DNA from: Bdellovibrionales bacterium
GTDB taxonomy: Bacteria > Myxococcota > XYA12-FULL-58-9 > SYDY01
DNA length: 64,000 bases
Assembly: GCA_005801425.1 (NCBI GenBank)
Contig: SYDY01000027.1
Span: forward strand, 1 to 64,000
Reading direction: 5' to 3'
Positions within the stretch are counted from its first letter, which is position 1, and each line of letters opens with the position of its first letter. The notes under the pieces were generated by a model, which made no database searches, was not told where the DNA came from, and was given only the letters and a program-made list of their open reading frames with translations. Below, one piece after another: positions 42,455 to 52,058 of this stretch. The translations under genes were made by a program, and so were the position numbers.

Positions 42455-45184
42455 TCAATGCGCTTCTGCCCATGTTCGTCCATGACCAACGTCCACCACG
42501 AGGGGGACATGAAGGCGCATGACGTGGCACATGTGATCGCGCAAAAGCGCTTGAACAGTCTCTGTGTGCTCCACAGGGCATTCGACGACCAACTCATCGT
42601 GGACTTGCAAAAGAAGATGGGCATCTAATTTCAAATTCGACAAGGCTTGATGGACACGGATCATCGCTAATTTGATAAGATCGGCGGCGCTACCTTGCAA
42701 GGGCGTATTCATGGCAATGCGTTCGGCCCCGCGTCGTACATTCATATTGCGACTGTTTAAATCGGGCAAATAACGGCGTCTACCGCTGATGGTGCTGACA
42801 AAACCAGCATGCCGACCCTCTTCAATGGTTTTATCTAGAAAGGTTCGGATCCCAGGATAACGTGCAAAATAACGTTGGATATATGCAGAAGCTTCAGCCC
42901 GTCCAATATGAAGCTGTTTGGCCAAGCCAAATTCACTGAGGCCATAGAGAATACCAAAATTAATGGCTTTGGCGCGTCTTCGTGCTTCTGCATCGGGTGG
43001 TGCGCCGCCTGTGAGAATTTCTTGCGCGGTTCGGCGGTGAATATCTTCGCCATTAATAAACGCATCGCGAAAACTTTGATCATCACAAAGATGCGCAAGA
43101 ATGCGCAATTCAATTTGTGAATAATCGGCAGAAACCAATACATAACCTTCATCCGCGACAAACGCTTTTCGGATGCGTAAACCATCTTCCGTGCGAATGG
43201 GGATATTTTGCAAATTGGGATCGGAGCTTGAAAGTCTGCCAGTGGCAGTGCCGGTCTGGCGGTAGCTTGTGTGTACACGACCTGTACGTGGATTAAGCAT
43301 TTTAGGAAGTGAGTCGACGTAGGTGGAGCATAATTTGGCCAGCATACGATGTTCGATGATCCATCCTGCCAAGGGATAGGTTTCGGCAAGTTGTTCGAGC
43401 ACTTCTTGATCGGTGCTAAAGCCTGTTTTTGTCTTTTTGAGGGCTGGATAGCCAAGCTCAACAAATAAAAGTTCGGCAAGTTGTTTGGGGCTTGCAAGAT
43501 TGATTTCGTGACCCACTTCACGCACGATCCGTTGCTCAACTTCTGTCATTCTTCCACTAAATTCCACGGACAATGCTGCAAGTGCATCGAGATCAACCCG
43601 GATCCCCTTGGTTTCCATGGCGGCCAATACAGGAATAAGCGGAAGCTCTATATTGCGATACACATCGTCCAACGGTGTGCCCTGCAGTTTGGCAGAAAAA
43701 TGCTGGCAGAGTTGCAGCGCAATATCGGCATCTTCTGCCGCGTAGGCTGTGGCTTCATCGACGGGAACCTGATCAAAGCCCACTTTGCCCTCGGGTCGTG
43801 TTGTCACATCTTCATAGGTGATCGTTTTGTAGCCAAGTGCTTGGTGTGCGAGGCTGTCCATGCTGAAGGATGCACGTGTGGGATCGAGCACGTAGGCAGC
43901 AAGCATCGAATCATCACGAATGCCTGCCAGTTGTATGCCGTGATTGAGAAGCACCATCATGTCGTATTTCAGATTTTGTCCCAGCTTGCCGATCTTCGGA
44001 TTTTCAAAAATCGGTTTCATCGCATGTAAAACATCTTCGTTGCTCAGATGCAGTGGCACTTTCTCGTCGTGATGCCCGGTTGGAATATAGCATGCATCAT
44101 CGCTTGTCGTTGCCAATGAAAATCCGACAATATGTGCCTCGGTGGTATCAAGCGAAGTTGTTTCGAGATCGACACTCACAAAACCAACTTTTTGTATGCG
44201 TGCGATGATTGTGTTGAGATCGTTGATCGTAAGTATCGTTTTATAATTGCGCTCAGGAATTGGCAAAGTCGTTTGGGTTTGGAATAAATCCTGTTGATTG
44301 GGAGGCGCTGGTTTAACAGGGTTCGAACGATGAAGATCACGGAGCAGCGATGAAGCTTCGATGCGTTCTAGAAAGGGTGCGAGGCGTGCTTCTTCTGGAT
44401 GGCTGTAGCGCAGGGCATCAAGATCAAGCGCCACGGGGACGTGGCTATCCAAAGTGACCAGTCGCATGGACAATCGTGCACTTTCGATATGATCAATTAC
44501 CGATTGTTCGGCTGCTTTGCGTTTTTGCACGCTTTGAAGTCCGCGGTAAACCGCTTCAATATCGCCATACGTATTGATTAATTTGGCAGCCGTTTTCACA
44601 CCCACTTTGGGCACGCCCGGAATATTGTCGCTGGTGTCACCGGCCATGGCTTGAACTTGCGTGACGAGATTTGGGGGAACACCAAATTTTTCAATCACAT
44701 CGGCATCGCTCATGTCTTTGTCTTTCATGGGATCAAAGAGCGCGATGCCTTCTTGCATCAATTGCATGAGATCTTTATCGGAACTTACAACCACAACCTG
44801 GTGTCCAGCCGCATGGGCTTTTTGTGCCAGAGTCGCAATGATATCATCGGCTTCGTAGCCAGGGTTATACAGTACCGGAATGCCCATGGCCTCAACCAAT
44901 TCACGGATCAATGCAAATTGGGGAACAAGATCTTCAGGCGGTTCTTCGCGATTGGCTTTGTATTCGGCATAAATGTTTTTTCTAAAATTTTCTCGTGAAT
45001 CAAATGCAATGCCCAAATAATGGGGTGATCTGTCTTTGATCAATTTGAGCAACATGCGCGCGGTGCCTATGACCGCGTTGGTGGGGGTACCATCGCGTGT
45101 GGATAACGGGCGTATGGCATAATAGGCACGAAAAATGAAACCGCTACCATCAACAAGGTACACTTTTTCTTCAGACAAACTCAT
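42455..45184 (-). CDS. polA: DNA polymerase I
   Basis: A 909-residue three-domain polymerase. 5'-3' exonuclease domain: VYLVDGSGFIFRAYYAI, YEADDIIATLA, SSDKDLMQL and MAGDTSDNIPGVPKVGVKTA. Proofreading domain: VSVDLETTSLD keeps the DxE, and ENPKIGKLGQNLKYDM and AAEDADIALQL (final Asp) are present, so it is probably active. Polymerase domain: motif A SADYSQIELRILAHL, motif B RRRAKAINFGILYGLSEFGLA and motif C LLQVHDELVVE. The ATG overlaps the stop of the upstream lipoprotein gene (ATGA). Confidence 0.97.
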   Translation of the reverse strand: MSLSEEKVYLVDGSGFIFRAYYAIRPLSTRDGTPTNAVIGTARMLLKLIKDRSPHYLGIAFDSRENFRKNIYAEYKANREEPPEDLVPQFALIRELVEAMGIPVLYNPGYEADDIIATLAQKAHAAGHQVVVVSSDKDLMQLMQEGIALFDPMKDKDMSDADVIEKFGVPPNLVTQVQAMAGDTSDNIPGVPKVGVKTAAKLINTYGDIEAVYRGLQSVQKRKAAEQSVIDHIESARLSMRLVTLDSHVPVALDLDALRYSHPEEARLAPFLERIEASSLLRDLHRSNPVKPAPPNQQDLFQTQTTLPIPERNYKTILTINDLNTIIARIQKVGFVSVDLETTSLDTTEAHIVGFSLATTSDDACYIPTGHHDEKVPLHLSNEDVLHAMKPIFENPKIGKLGQNLKYDMMVLLNHGIQLAGIRDDSMLAAYVLDPTRASFSMDSLAHQALGYKTITYEDVTTRPEGKVGFDQVPVDEATAYAAEDADIALQLCQHFSAKLQGTPLDDVYRNIELPLIPVLAAMETKGIRVDLDALAALSVEFSGRMTEVEQRIVREVGHEINLASPKQLAELLFVELGYPALKKTKTGFSTDQEVLEQLAETYPLAGWIIEHRMLAKLCSTYVDSLPKMLNPRTGRVHTSYRQTGTATGRLSSSDPNLQNIPIRTEDGLRIRKAFVADEGYVLVSADYSQIELRILAHLCDDQSFRDAFINGEDIHRRTAQEILTGGAPPDAEARRRAKAINFGILYGLSEFGLAKQLHIGRAEASAYIQRYFARYPGIRTFLDKTIEEGRHAGFVSTISGRRRYLPDLNSRNMNVRRGAERIAMNTPLQGSAADLIKLAMIRVHQALSNLKLDAHLLLQVHDELVVECPVEHTETVQALLRDHMCHVMRLHVPLVVDVGHGRTWAEAH

Positions 45185-46404
45185 GGTTTTGGAATCGTTT
45201 CATCGTAAATTTTTAGACCGCGAATGGCCGTTGAATAGTAGGCGATCACAAGACGACCTTGGCTGTCTGCAGCCATGGCAAGATATTTCCCCACGGGGCC
45301 TTCGGTGTCGATGACGGTATGCGTCCATACGCCGCTCGCATAGCGCAAAAGATCAAACGTTTCGTGGTCGGGCCGCCTCGGGGTGATATGCTCAAAGGCA
45401 ATGGCCAAATCACCGTTGGGCAATTGCGCTTGTGCCATATTGCCGACGCCCTTAAACACGCGCTGATCATGCCATGTTCCGGTGCTGTCTTGTTCTGCAA
45501 CACGGATATTGATGGGGAGACCGGCTGTGTACGTCACACGCGGCAATTGACCGACCCAGCTTAATTGACTGTGCCAACCATGGGAATGATCTTCTCCGAT
45601 GCGTTCTTGTTTGAGTGCATTGAGTGGGCCATGGGCCACGTAAAGTTCGGTGTCTCGGGCATTCCAATCCACAAAAGAGATCCACCATTGATCGCCCTGT
45701 TGCTGTACATCGATGCGGGCAGAATATCCGCCGGTGGCGTCAAATAGGATGGTTTTTACCCACTCGCCATCTTTGGGCCCGCGTGTGGCATGGACCAATT
45801 TTCCACCGGCTGTGTAATAAAAAACATGCGGACTATTTTGTGCGTCAAATCGCAATTCCGCACCCATGCCGACTTCATGGCCCCATGCAATCTCTTCGGT
45901 TTTCCAAGGTGCAGCTTCGTTGTCGCGCGTTGCGATGCGTAACTTTTTCTGATCTTGATCGTGAAATGCGATGGCAAGGTGATTATTTTTGTCGGAAGCG
46001 ATTGACGTGTATTTGCCTATATTGCCTTGGGTGATGACGTCTTCAACAACCCATGAATCGCCATGTTTTGTGGCGTATTTAAGATCGCCTTGGTGGGCAT
46101 CGCAAAAGCTGACGTGGGGTCGGTCTTTGGCATCAAAGATAACGCTTGGCCACCATCCTGTGTCGCCTTCTTCACCGCCACTTGCAAGGACGCCTAAACT
46201 TGCATGCGGTGGATTTTGTTCTTCGACAACAACGATGTTTTTTGTGCATGCGGTGAGGATAAGCAAAATCACTGCAAGGCATTTATAGGTAGGGGTGGTT
46301 CGTGAACCGCCCTTAACAAAATCGTCATTCTCATGAATACGGGGTTCTGTGAAGAAGGGCGGTTTGCGAACCGCCCCTACAACGCTGCAATTCTTTCTCT
46401 TCAC
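45181..46404 (-). CDS. Predicted beta-propeller lipoprotein between holA and polA
   Basis: A 407-residue lipoprotein. The lipobox LILTAC lies near residue 54. The mature part has repeated blade-like units of the form PSVIFDAKDRPHVSFCD...LKYATK, TSIASDKNNHLAIAFHD...LRIATR and AELRFDAQNSPHVFYY...LVHATR, suggesting a surface beta-propeller of unknown ligand. The first 40 residues (GAVRKPPFFTEPRIHENDDFVKGGSRTTPTYK) are encoded by an inserted palindromic element. Start GTG overlaps the holA stop (GTGA) and the stop overlaps the polA start. Its placement between two DNA-polymerase genes looks accidental. Confidence 0.75.
   Translation of the reverse strand: MKRKNCSVVGAVRKPPFFTEPRIHENDDFVKGGSRTTPTYKCLAVILLILTACTKNIVVVEEQNPPHASLGVLASGGEEGDTGWWPSVIFDAKDRPHVSFCDAHQGDLKYATKHGDSWVVEDVITQGNIGKYTSIASDKNNHLAIAFHDQDQKKLRIATRDNEAAPWKTEEIAWGHEVGMGAELRFDAQNSPHVFYYTAGGKLVHATRGPKDGEWVKTILFDATGGYSARIDVQQQGDQWWISFVDWNARDTELYVAHGPLNALKQERIGEDHSHGWHSQLSWVGQLPRVTYTAGLPINIRVAEQDSTGTWHDQRVFKGVGNMAQAQLPNGDLAIAFEHITPRRPDHETFDLLRYASGVWTHTVIDTEGPVGKYLAMAADSQGRLVIAYYSTAIRGLKIYDETIPKP
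46289..46381. repeat. GTAGGGG-family palindromic element inside a lipoprotein gene
   Basis: A 93 bp unit: a first hairpin (GTAGGGGTGGTTCGTGAACC...) and a second (GGGCGGTTTGCGAACCGCCC...CCTAC) about 40 bases apart. It occupies codons roughly 8-39 of the propeller-like lipoprotein gene, between its start codon and the hydrophobic part of the signal peptide, without breaking the frame. Confidence 0.85.
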
Positions 46405-47468
46405 GTATGTTCTCCTGCAATCGCATCAATAAATTGCTCAAGTGCCGTGGCGGGCGGTATGGCGCTGCCTTTGAGCGCGCTGTCGGTATCCATGGCCTGC
46501 TGTAACGCGATCATGAGTTGATGGGTGGTATGGTGTTTGGCTTGCGCGGCAAAGCTGTCGTTCAGAAAAGGCGGTACGCCTGCATCGCGGAGCGCCTGGG
46601 CGCGGGAAATCCCAGAATCCAAAGTTGATCGAAACAACAACAGCATGCGCAATTGCCTGGTGATCATGGCGAGAATTTGCAGGGGCGCATCACCGCGGCG
46701 CATGGCATAGCGCAGGGCCATGCGTGCTTTGTCTTTGTCTTTGTTGCCGATGGCATCGGTGAGTGCAAAGATCGATTGAATATCACCGAGATCGCATGTT
46801 TCGCGAATCGCTTCGACGTCCACCGATTTTTTGGGGTCACCATGATAACAAAATGCGCGATCCAAGGCCATATCGATGCTTGCGGTTTCGGCCTGGATGT
46901 TCATGGCCAATAGGGCAATGGCATCGTGATCTATGGTGATCCCGAGGCGATCAGCACGGCGTTTGATAAATGCGGGAAGCTGTGCACGACCCGGCGGTTC
47001 GAGAAGGAAGCATGCAGGGAGTGATGCGAGTTGTTTTCCTAAGAGTGTACGTAAATCGGGTTTTTGTCCCGAGAGGCAGAGGGTCGTGGTTGAGGCCGGT
47101 GCTTGCACATATTTAAGCAGCACATCGTTGGCGGCTTTTGGAAGCTCATGCAGATCCATCACATGCACAAAACGTCGGGATGCCATCATCGGCAAGGTAT
47201 GAACAGCGGCTGAAAAACGGTCGGCGTCAAATTCGCGTCCGTTAAATATATCGTGATTGAAATCCCAGGCTTGGTTTGTGCAAAGCGTTTGAACGAAATG
47301 TATTGCTTCCTCATTCAACGCGCGATCGGATCCAAAGACACCAAAGATCGCGGGTGGACCCTGTTTTGCGAGTATGTTCTGGTAAGCATCAAAATCGTGT
47401 CGTAAAGGCATTGCGTTGGGATTAAACCGGCAACCCCCTGGCTTGCAAGGCACCTGGTCTTGCATCAC
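46401..47468 (-). CDS. holA: DNA polymerase III delta subunit
   Basis: A 355-residue clamp-loader subunit. Seen: FGVFGSDRALNEEAIHFVQTL at the N-terminal nucleotide-binding-like fold, LPMMASRRFVHVMDLHELP, LLEPPGRAQLPAFIKRRADRLGITIDHDAIALLAMNIQAETASIDMALDRAF and, in the C-terminal helical domain, DIQSIFALTDAIGNKDKDKARMALRYAMRRGDAPLQILAMITRQLRMLL, all matching HolA. Starts at 47468 (GTG), 47465 or 47411 (MPLRHDF) are possible; the last aligns best with family starts. It is divergent from mreB. Confidence 0.93.
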   Translation of the reverse strand: MMQDQVPCKPGGCRFNPNAMPLRHDFDAYQNILAKQGPPAIFGVFGSDRALNEEAIHFVQTLCTNQAWDFNHDIFNGREFDADRFSAAVHTLPMMASRRFVHVMDLHELPKAANDVLLKYVQAPASTTTLCLSGQKPDLRTLLGKQLASLPACFLLEPPGRAQLPAFIKRRADRLGITIDHDAIALLAMNIQAETASIDMALDRAFCYHGDPKKSVDVEAIRETCDLGDIQSIFALTDAIGNKDKDKARMALRYAMRRGDAPLQILAMITRQLRMLLLFRSTLDSGISRAQALRDAGVPPFLNDSFAAQAKHHTTHQLMIALQQAMDTDSALKGSAIPPATALEQFIDAIAGEHT

Positions 47469-47536
47469 CTTGCATCCGTACCCGGCCGGATGATAGATGT
47501 CACGGGGTTTAGTGGGGACTTCGTAAGCAAACGTAA

Positions 47537-48586
<1,050 letters not shown>

Positions 48587-48590
48587 GATC

Positions 48591-49547
48591 ATGACCCGAT
48601 CAAAACCAAGGCAATCTGCGAAGGGGCGAGGTTCCTGGGGTTCGAGCTTAGGGCACCACGGCGGCCTGATGGTCGTATGCGTGCTCGTTGCCATCTCCAC
48701 GATCATCTACTTTTCACAACGACATGACAGTGTTCGTGTCTCATCGTGGTTTGATGAAACCATTGTCACACTGACAGCACCGTTTTCCTGGATAGGTTCA
48801 TTCACTGCCCAGGGCGTGGGAGGTGTGTGGTCATCGTATGTGATGCTTGTGAACACCGAGGCCGATAACAAACGCCTGCTCGCCGAAAACGATGTGCTCA
48901 AGCGTGAGCTTGTGCAGCGTGAAGAGATACAACTTGAAAATGCACGGCTCAATGCTTTGCTCGGTTTACAACATAAGCTCCCCAATACCCAAATGATCGT
49001 CGCCCATGTGATTGCGAGTTCTCCATCGACGCTCTATCGCTCCATTCGTATCGATCGCGGTACCAGCGATGGGATCCGTTTGGGGGCCGCGGTATTATCT
49101 CACGAGGGTGTGGTGGGCCGCATTGGTGCGGTAACGCGTCATTTTAGCGATGTGATCCTTGTGGTCGATCCCAACAGTTCAATTGATGTTTTGGTGCAGC
49201 GTACGCGCGCTTGGGCACGGATCCGAGGCAGTGGAACACGCATGGATCCAGGCATTCGTGTGGAATATTTACGACGTACCGATGACGTCGCACCAGGCGA
49301 TCAGTTTATCACCAGCGGGCGTGGATCTGTATTTCCCAAAGGGATCCCCGTTGGGCAGGTGCGTGAAGTGGAACATGGTGCATTTGGATTGTATCAATAC
49401 GCCGATGTGACACCCGTCGCTGATTTTTCACGTTTGGAAACGGTGATGGTGGTGACGTCAACATCGGATCTGGGTGTGGATGATGTTATGATTGAAACCG
49501 AAGCAATATGGCCTGACGCTTCAACTGATCCTGGGTCAGCACAGTGA
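48591..49547 (+). CDS. mreC: Rod-shape-determining protein MreC
   Basis: A 318-residue bitopic protein: a polar cytoplasmic head, one membrane helix (GLMVVCVLVAISTIIYFS), a coiled-coil (NKRLLAENDVLKRELVQREEIQLENARLNALLG) and the periplasmic beta domain with IRIDRGTSDGIRLGAAVLSHEGVVGRIGAV and GDQFITSGRGSVFPKGIPVGQV, the signature of MreC. It bridges MreB, MreD and PBP2. A poorly conserved acidic C-terminal tail follows. Confidence 0.95.
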   Translation: MTRSKPRQSAKGRGSWGSSLGHHGGLMVVCVLVAISTIIYFSQRHDSVRVSSWFDETIVTLTAPFSWIGSFTAQGVGGVWSSYVMLVNTEADNKRLLAENDVLKRELVQREEIQLENARLNALLGLQHKLPNTQMIVAHVIASSPSTLYRSIRIDRGTSDGIRLGAAVLSHEGVVGRIGAVTRHFSDVILVVDPNSSIDVLVQRTRAWARIRGSGTRMDPGIRVEYLRRTDDVAPGDQFITSGRGSVFPKGIPVGQVREVEHGAFGLYQYADVTPVADFSRLETVMVVTSTSDLGVDDVMIETEAIWPDASTDPGSAQ

Positions 49548-50062
49548 GCGGCATTGCTTGGGCATTGGGTGGCACGCTGTGGTTTTTGATGACCACAACC
49601 TGCGCTGCCTGGTGGCAGCGGGTGGCAGCATGGCCTATGCCCGTTGTGATTCTCGTTGTGTTTTTGTCGAGTCGTTGGTCGGCGCCCGCAGTCGTTATTC
49701 TTGCCATGTGGCTCGGCTATTTGATGGGCCTCCAAGATGGCATGCCTGTTGGGCATGAAGTGTTGGCCGCCGTGCTGATGGCCTTGACGATGTTTGTGGT
49801 GACGGGGCGTATGATCCCCCAAGGCGCGTTTTCGTTTGCGGCTTTATGTCTCTTTGCGACCGTGGTCCACGAACTGATGTTGTGGATGTTGCGTTTACCG
49901 CAGAGCACCGTGTCGTTTGCCGATTTGATGCCGATCCTTGGGTGGCGTGCTGGGGTAACAGGTTGCACGGGACTTGTTTTGTATCCTGTTTTTATTCGTA
50001 TATCACCAAGCAGCGGTTTTGATATGTCGCTTCCGCGTGCACGGGTGATGGGGGTGCGTTAG
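49544..50062 (+). CDS. mreD: Rod-shape-determining protein MreD
   Basis: A 172-residue polytopic membrane protein of about five helices, starting with GTG that overlaps the mreC stop (GTGA). MreD sequences diverge widely; the assignment rests on size, hydrophobicity, helix count and position between mreC and mrdA. The GLQDGMPVGHEVLAAVL segment is consistent with the small conserved loop of the family. Confidence 0.88.
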   Translation: MSGIAWALGGTLWFLMTTTCAAWWQRVAAWPMPVVILVVFLSSRWSAPAVVILAMWLGYLMGLQDGMPVGHEVLAAVLMALTMFVVTGRMIPQGAFSFAALCLFATVVHELMLWMLRLPQSTVSFADLMPILGWRAGVTGCTGLVLYPVFIRISPSSGFDMSLPRARVMGVR

Positions 50063-50066
50063 ATTC

Positions 50067-52058
50067 ATGTTTCGGCAGACACCAGCGCAGTGGACCGTGC
50101 GCGGTATGCGACAACGGCTTGGCATTGCAGGTGCTTTTATTGGGATTTGTTTTTTAATCCTGATCGGGCGCTTGTATTTGTTACAAATCGTTCGTGGCGA
50201 CGAATTGACCAACCAAGGGCAACGCAACTTTGTACAGCGCGCGCGTATTCAACATGATCGTGGGATTGTGTATGATCGCAACGGCCATATTTTAGCCGAC
50301 AATCGCCCATCGCTTGATGTGCAAGTGACCAGTGCATTTTTAGGCCGTGGTCGCGAAGGTGAAGCCACGTTGCAACGTCTTGCACAGCTTCTCGATCTTG
50401 AAGAGAATGTTTATAAAACTGCCGTAAAAACCCACCGTCAAAATAAAGGGCTTGAGCTGTTTCGCTCGTTTATTGTCGCGCGCGATTTAAGCCCCGACCA
50501 AATTGATGCCATCGAAACACAACGCGCTTTGTTTCAATTGGATGGCGTTGAAGTGGTGGTGGGCCGTAGGCGTTTTTATCCTTATGGTAAAGTTGCGGCC
50601 CATGTTTTGGGCTTTGTAAATGAAATCGATCCGCAAGCACTGGCGCAAGAGCGTGCACGGGGCAATCCGCAGCGATACATGGCGGGTGATGCGACAGGAC
50701 GTTTTGGGATTGAACGATCGTTTGAGTCGTATTTGCGCGGACAGGATGGTGTTGAAAAAGTTGTTGTAGACGCCAAAGGACGGCGCCAAGAAGAGTCTTT
50801 GGTTGCAGCGCTCTTAGGCGAAAAACGACGCATTGTGCCCGTACCTGGTGATAATTTATATCTTACGATCGACATTGAATTGCAAAAGGCCGCAGAAGCC
50901 GCTTTCTTTGGGCGTTCAGGCAGTGCCATCGCCATGGATCCCAACACGGGTGAAGTGCTCGCCATGCTGTCGTTTCCTGCCTTTGATCCCAATTTGGTGG
51001 GTGAAAAAGTAGATGTCGATGTCAAGCGTGCGCTTGATAATGATCCTCTCAAGCCATGGATCAACCGCACCATCGCAGGCCAATATGTGCCGGGCTCTAC
51101 ATTTAAAGTTGTTGGCGCTCTGGCGGGATTGAACTCTCATGTTGTGAGTGCGCACGACAATATCGATTGTCGTGGTACATTTCACATGGGTCGTCACGTG
51201 TGGCGTTGCCACAAAGATGAAGGCCATGGTCATGTCGATCTTACGCGCTCACTTCAGGTGTCGTGCGACGTGTTTTATTACACGGTTGCGTCGCGGATGG
51301 GGATTGAGCCCCTGGCGGCCATGGGACGCATGTTGGGGCTTGGGCATCGTACGGGCATTGAGCTTGTGGGCGAAAAATCGGGTGTAGTCCCTGATGAAGC
51401 GTACCATGATAAGTACGACCGTTTAAGCGGTGGTTATCAACGCGGCATGGTGATCAATGATGTGATCGGTCAAGGCGCTGTGCTGGTGACGCCGATCCAA
51501 CTGGCGCGCGCCTATGCCGCCATTGCCAATGGTGGACGTGTTCTTAAACCGCAAATTGTACACCATGTTGAAACGGCTGATTTTCGTTTGACACGGCGTG
51601 GGTTGTGGGAATCGGGCGGCGCCATCGGCGAAGATGTCATCGGTACACCGGCTTCCACCGTACGGGTTTTCGAGCCTGAGCTTGTCAATCAGATGAGTGT
51701 TCCTGCCAGCGAATTGCGTGCAGTGCTTGATGGCTTGGAAGCCGTGATGCAACCAGGCGGTACAGGCTACAGCAATCGATCAAAACTTGTGACGATGGGT
51801 GGTAAAACAGGAACGGCACAGGTGGTGCAGCTTGGAAAAAAACGACTCGATGTTGAAGACATGGATTATTTCACCCGCGATCATGCGTGGTTTGTGGGAT
51901 ATGCGCCGACTGAACATCCAGAAATTGTGGTGACCGTGCTCAATGAACACTCAGGCCATGGCGGTAGTCAATCGGCGCCCATTGCAACGGCAATTATTGA
52001 TGCATTTTTTACGTTGAAGGCCGCACGCCTTGCGGCTGCCGCAGGAGATGAACCGTGA
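50067..52058 (+). CDS. mrdA: Penicillin-binding protein 2 (elongasome transpeptidase)
   Basis: A 663-residue class B PBP. One N-terminal membrane helix (LGIAGAFIGICFLILIGRLYLLQIV), the dimerisation/pedestal domain with RIQHDRGIVYDRNGHILADN, FLGF-like VAAHVLGFVNEI, then the transpeptidase domain: SxxK in VPGSTFKVVGAL, SxN-equivalent in SLQVSCDVFYY (SCD) and KTG in VTMGGKTGTAQVV. It cross-links peptidoglycan during elongation with RodA, whose gene overlaps its stop by four bases. Confidence 0.96.
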   Translation: MFRQTPAQWTVRGMRQRLGIAGAFIGICFLILIGRLYLLQIVRGDELTNQGQRNFVQRARIQHDRGIVYDRNGHILADNRPSLDVQVTSAFLGRGREGEATLQRLAQLLDLEENVYKTAVKTHRQNKGLELFRSFIVARDLSPDQIDAIETQRALFQLDGVEVVVGRRRFYPYGKVAAHVLGFVNEIDPQALAQERARGNPQRYMAGDATGRFGIERSFESYLRGQDGVEKVVVDAKGRRQEESLVAALLGEKRRIVPVPGDNLYLTIDIELQKAAEAAFFGRSGSAIAMDPNTGEVLAMLSFPAFDPNLVGEKVDVDVKRALDNDPLKPWINRTIAGQYVPGSTFKVVGALAGLNSHVVSAHDNIDCRGTFHMGRHVWRCHKDEGHGHVDLTRSLQVSCDVFYYTVASRMGIEPLAAMGRMLGLGHRTGIELVGEKSGVVPDEAYHDKYDRLSGGYQRGMVINDVIGQGAVLVTPIQLARAYAAIANGGRVLKPQIVHHVETADFRLTRRGLWESGGAIGEDVIGTPASTVRVFEPELVNQMSVPASELRAVLDGLEAVMQPGGTGYSNRSKLVTMGGKTGTAQVVQLGKKRLDVEDMDYFTRDHAWFVGYAPTEHPEIVVTVLNEHSGHGGSQSAPIATAIIDAFFTLKAARLAAAAGDEP

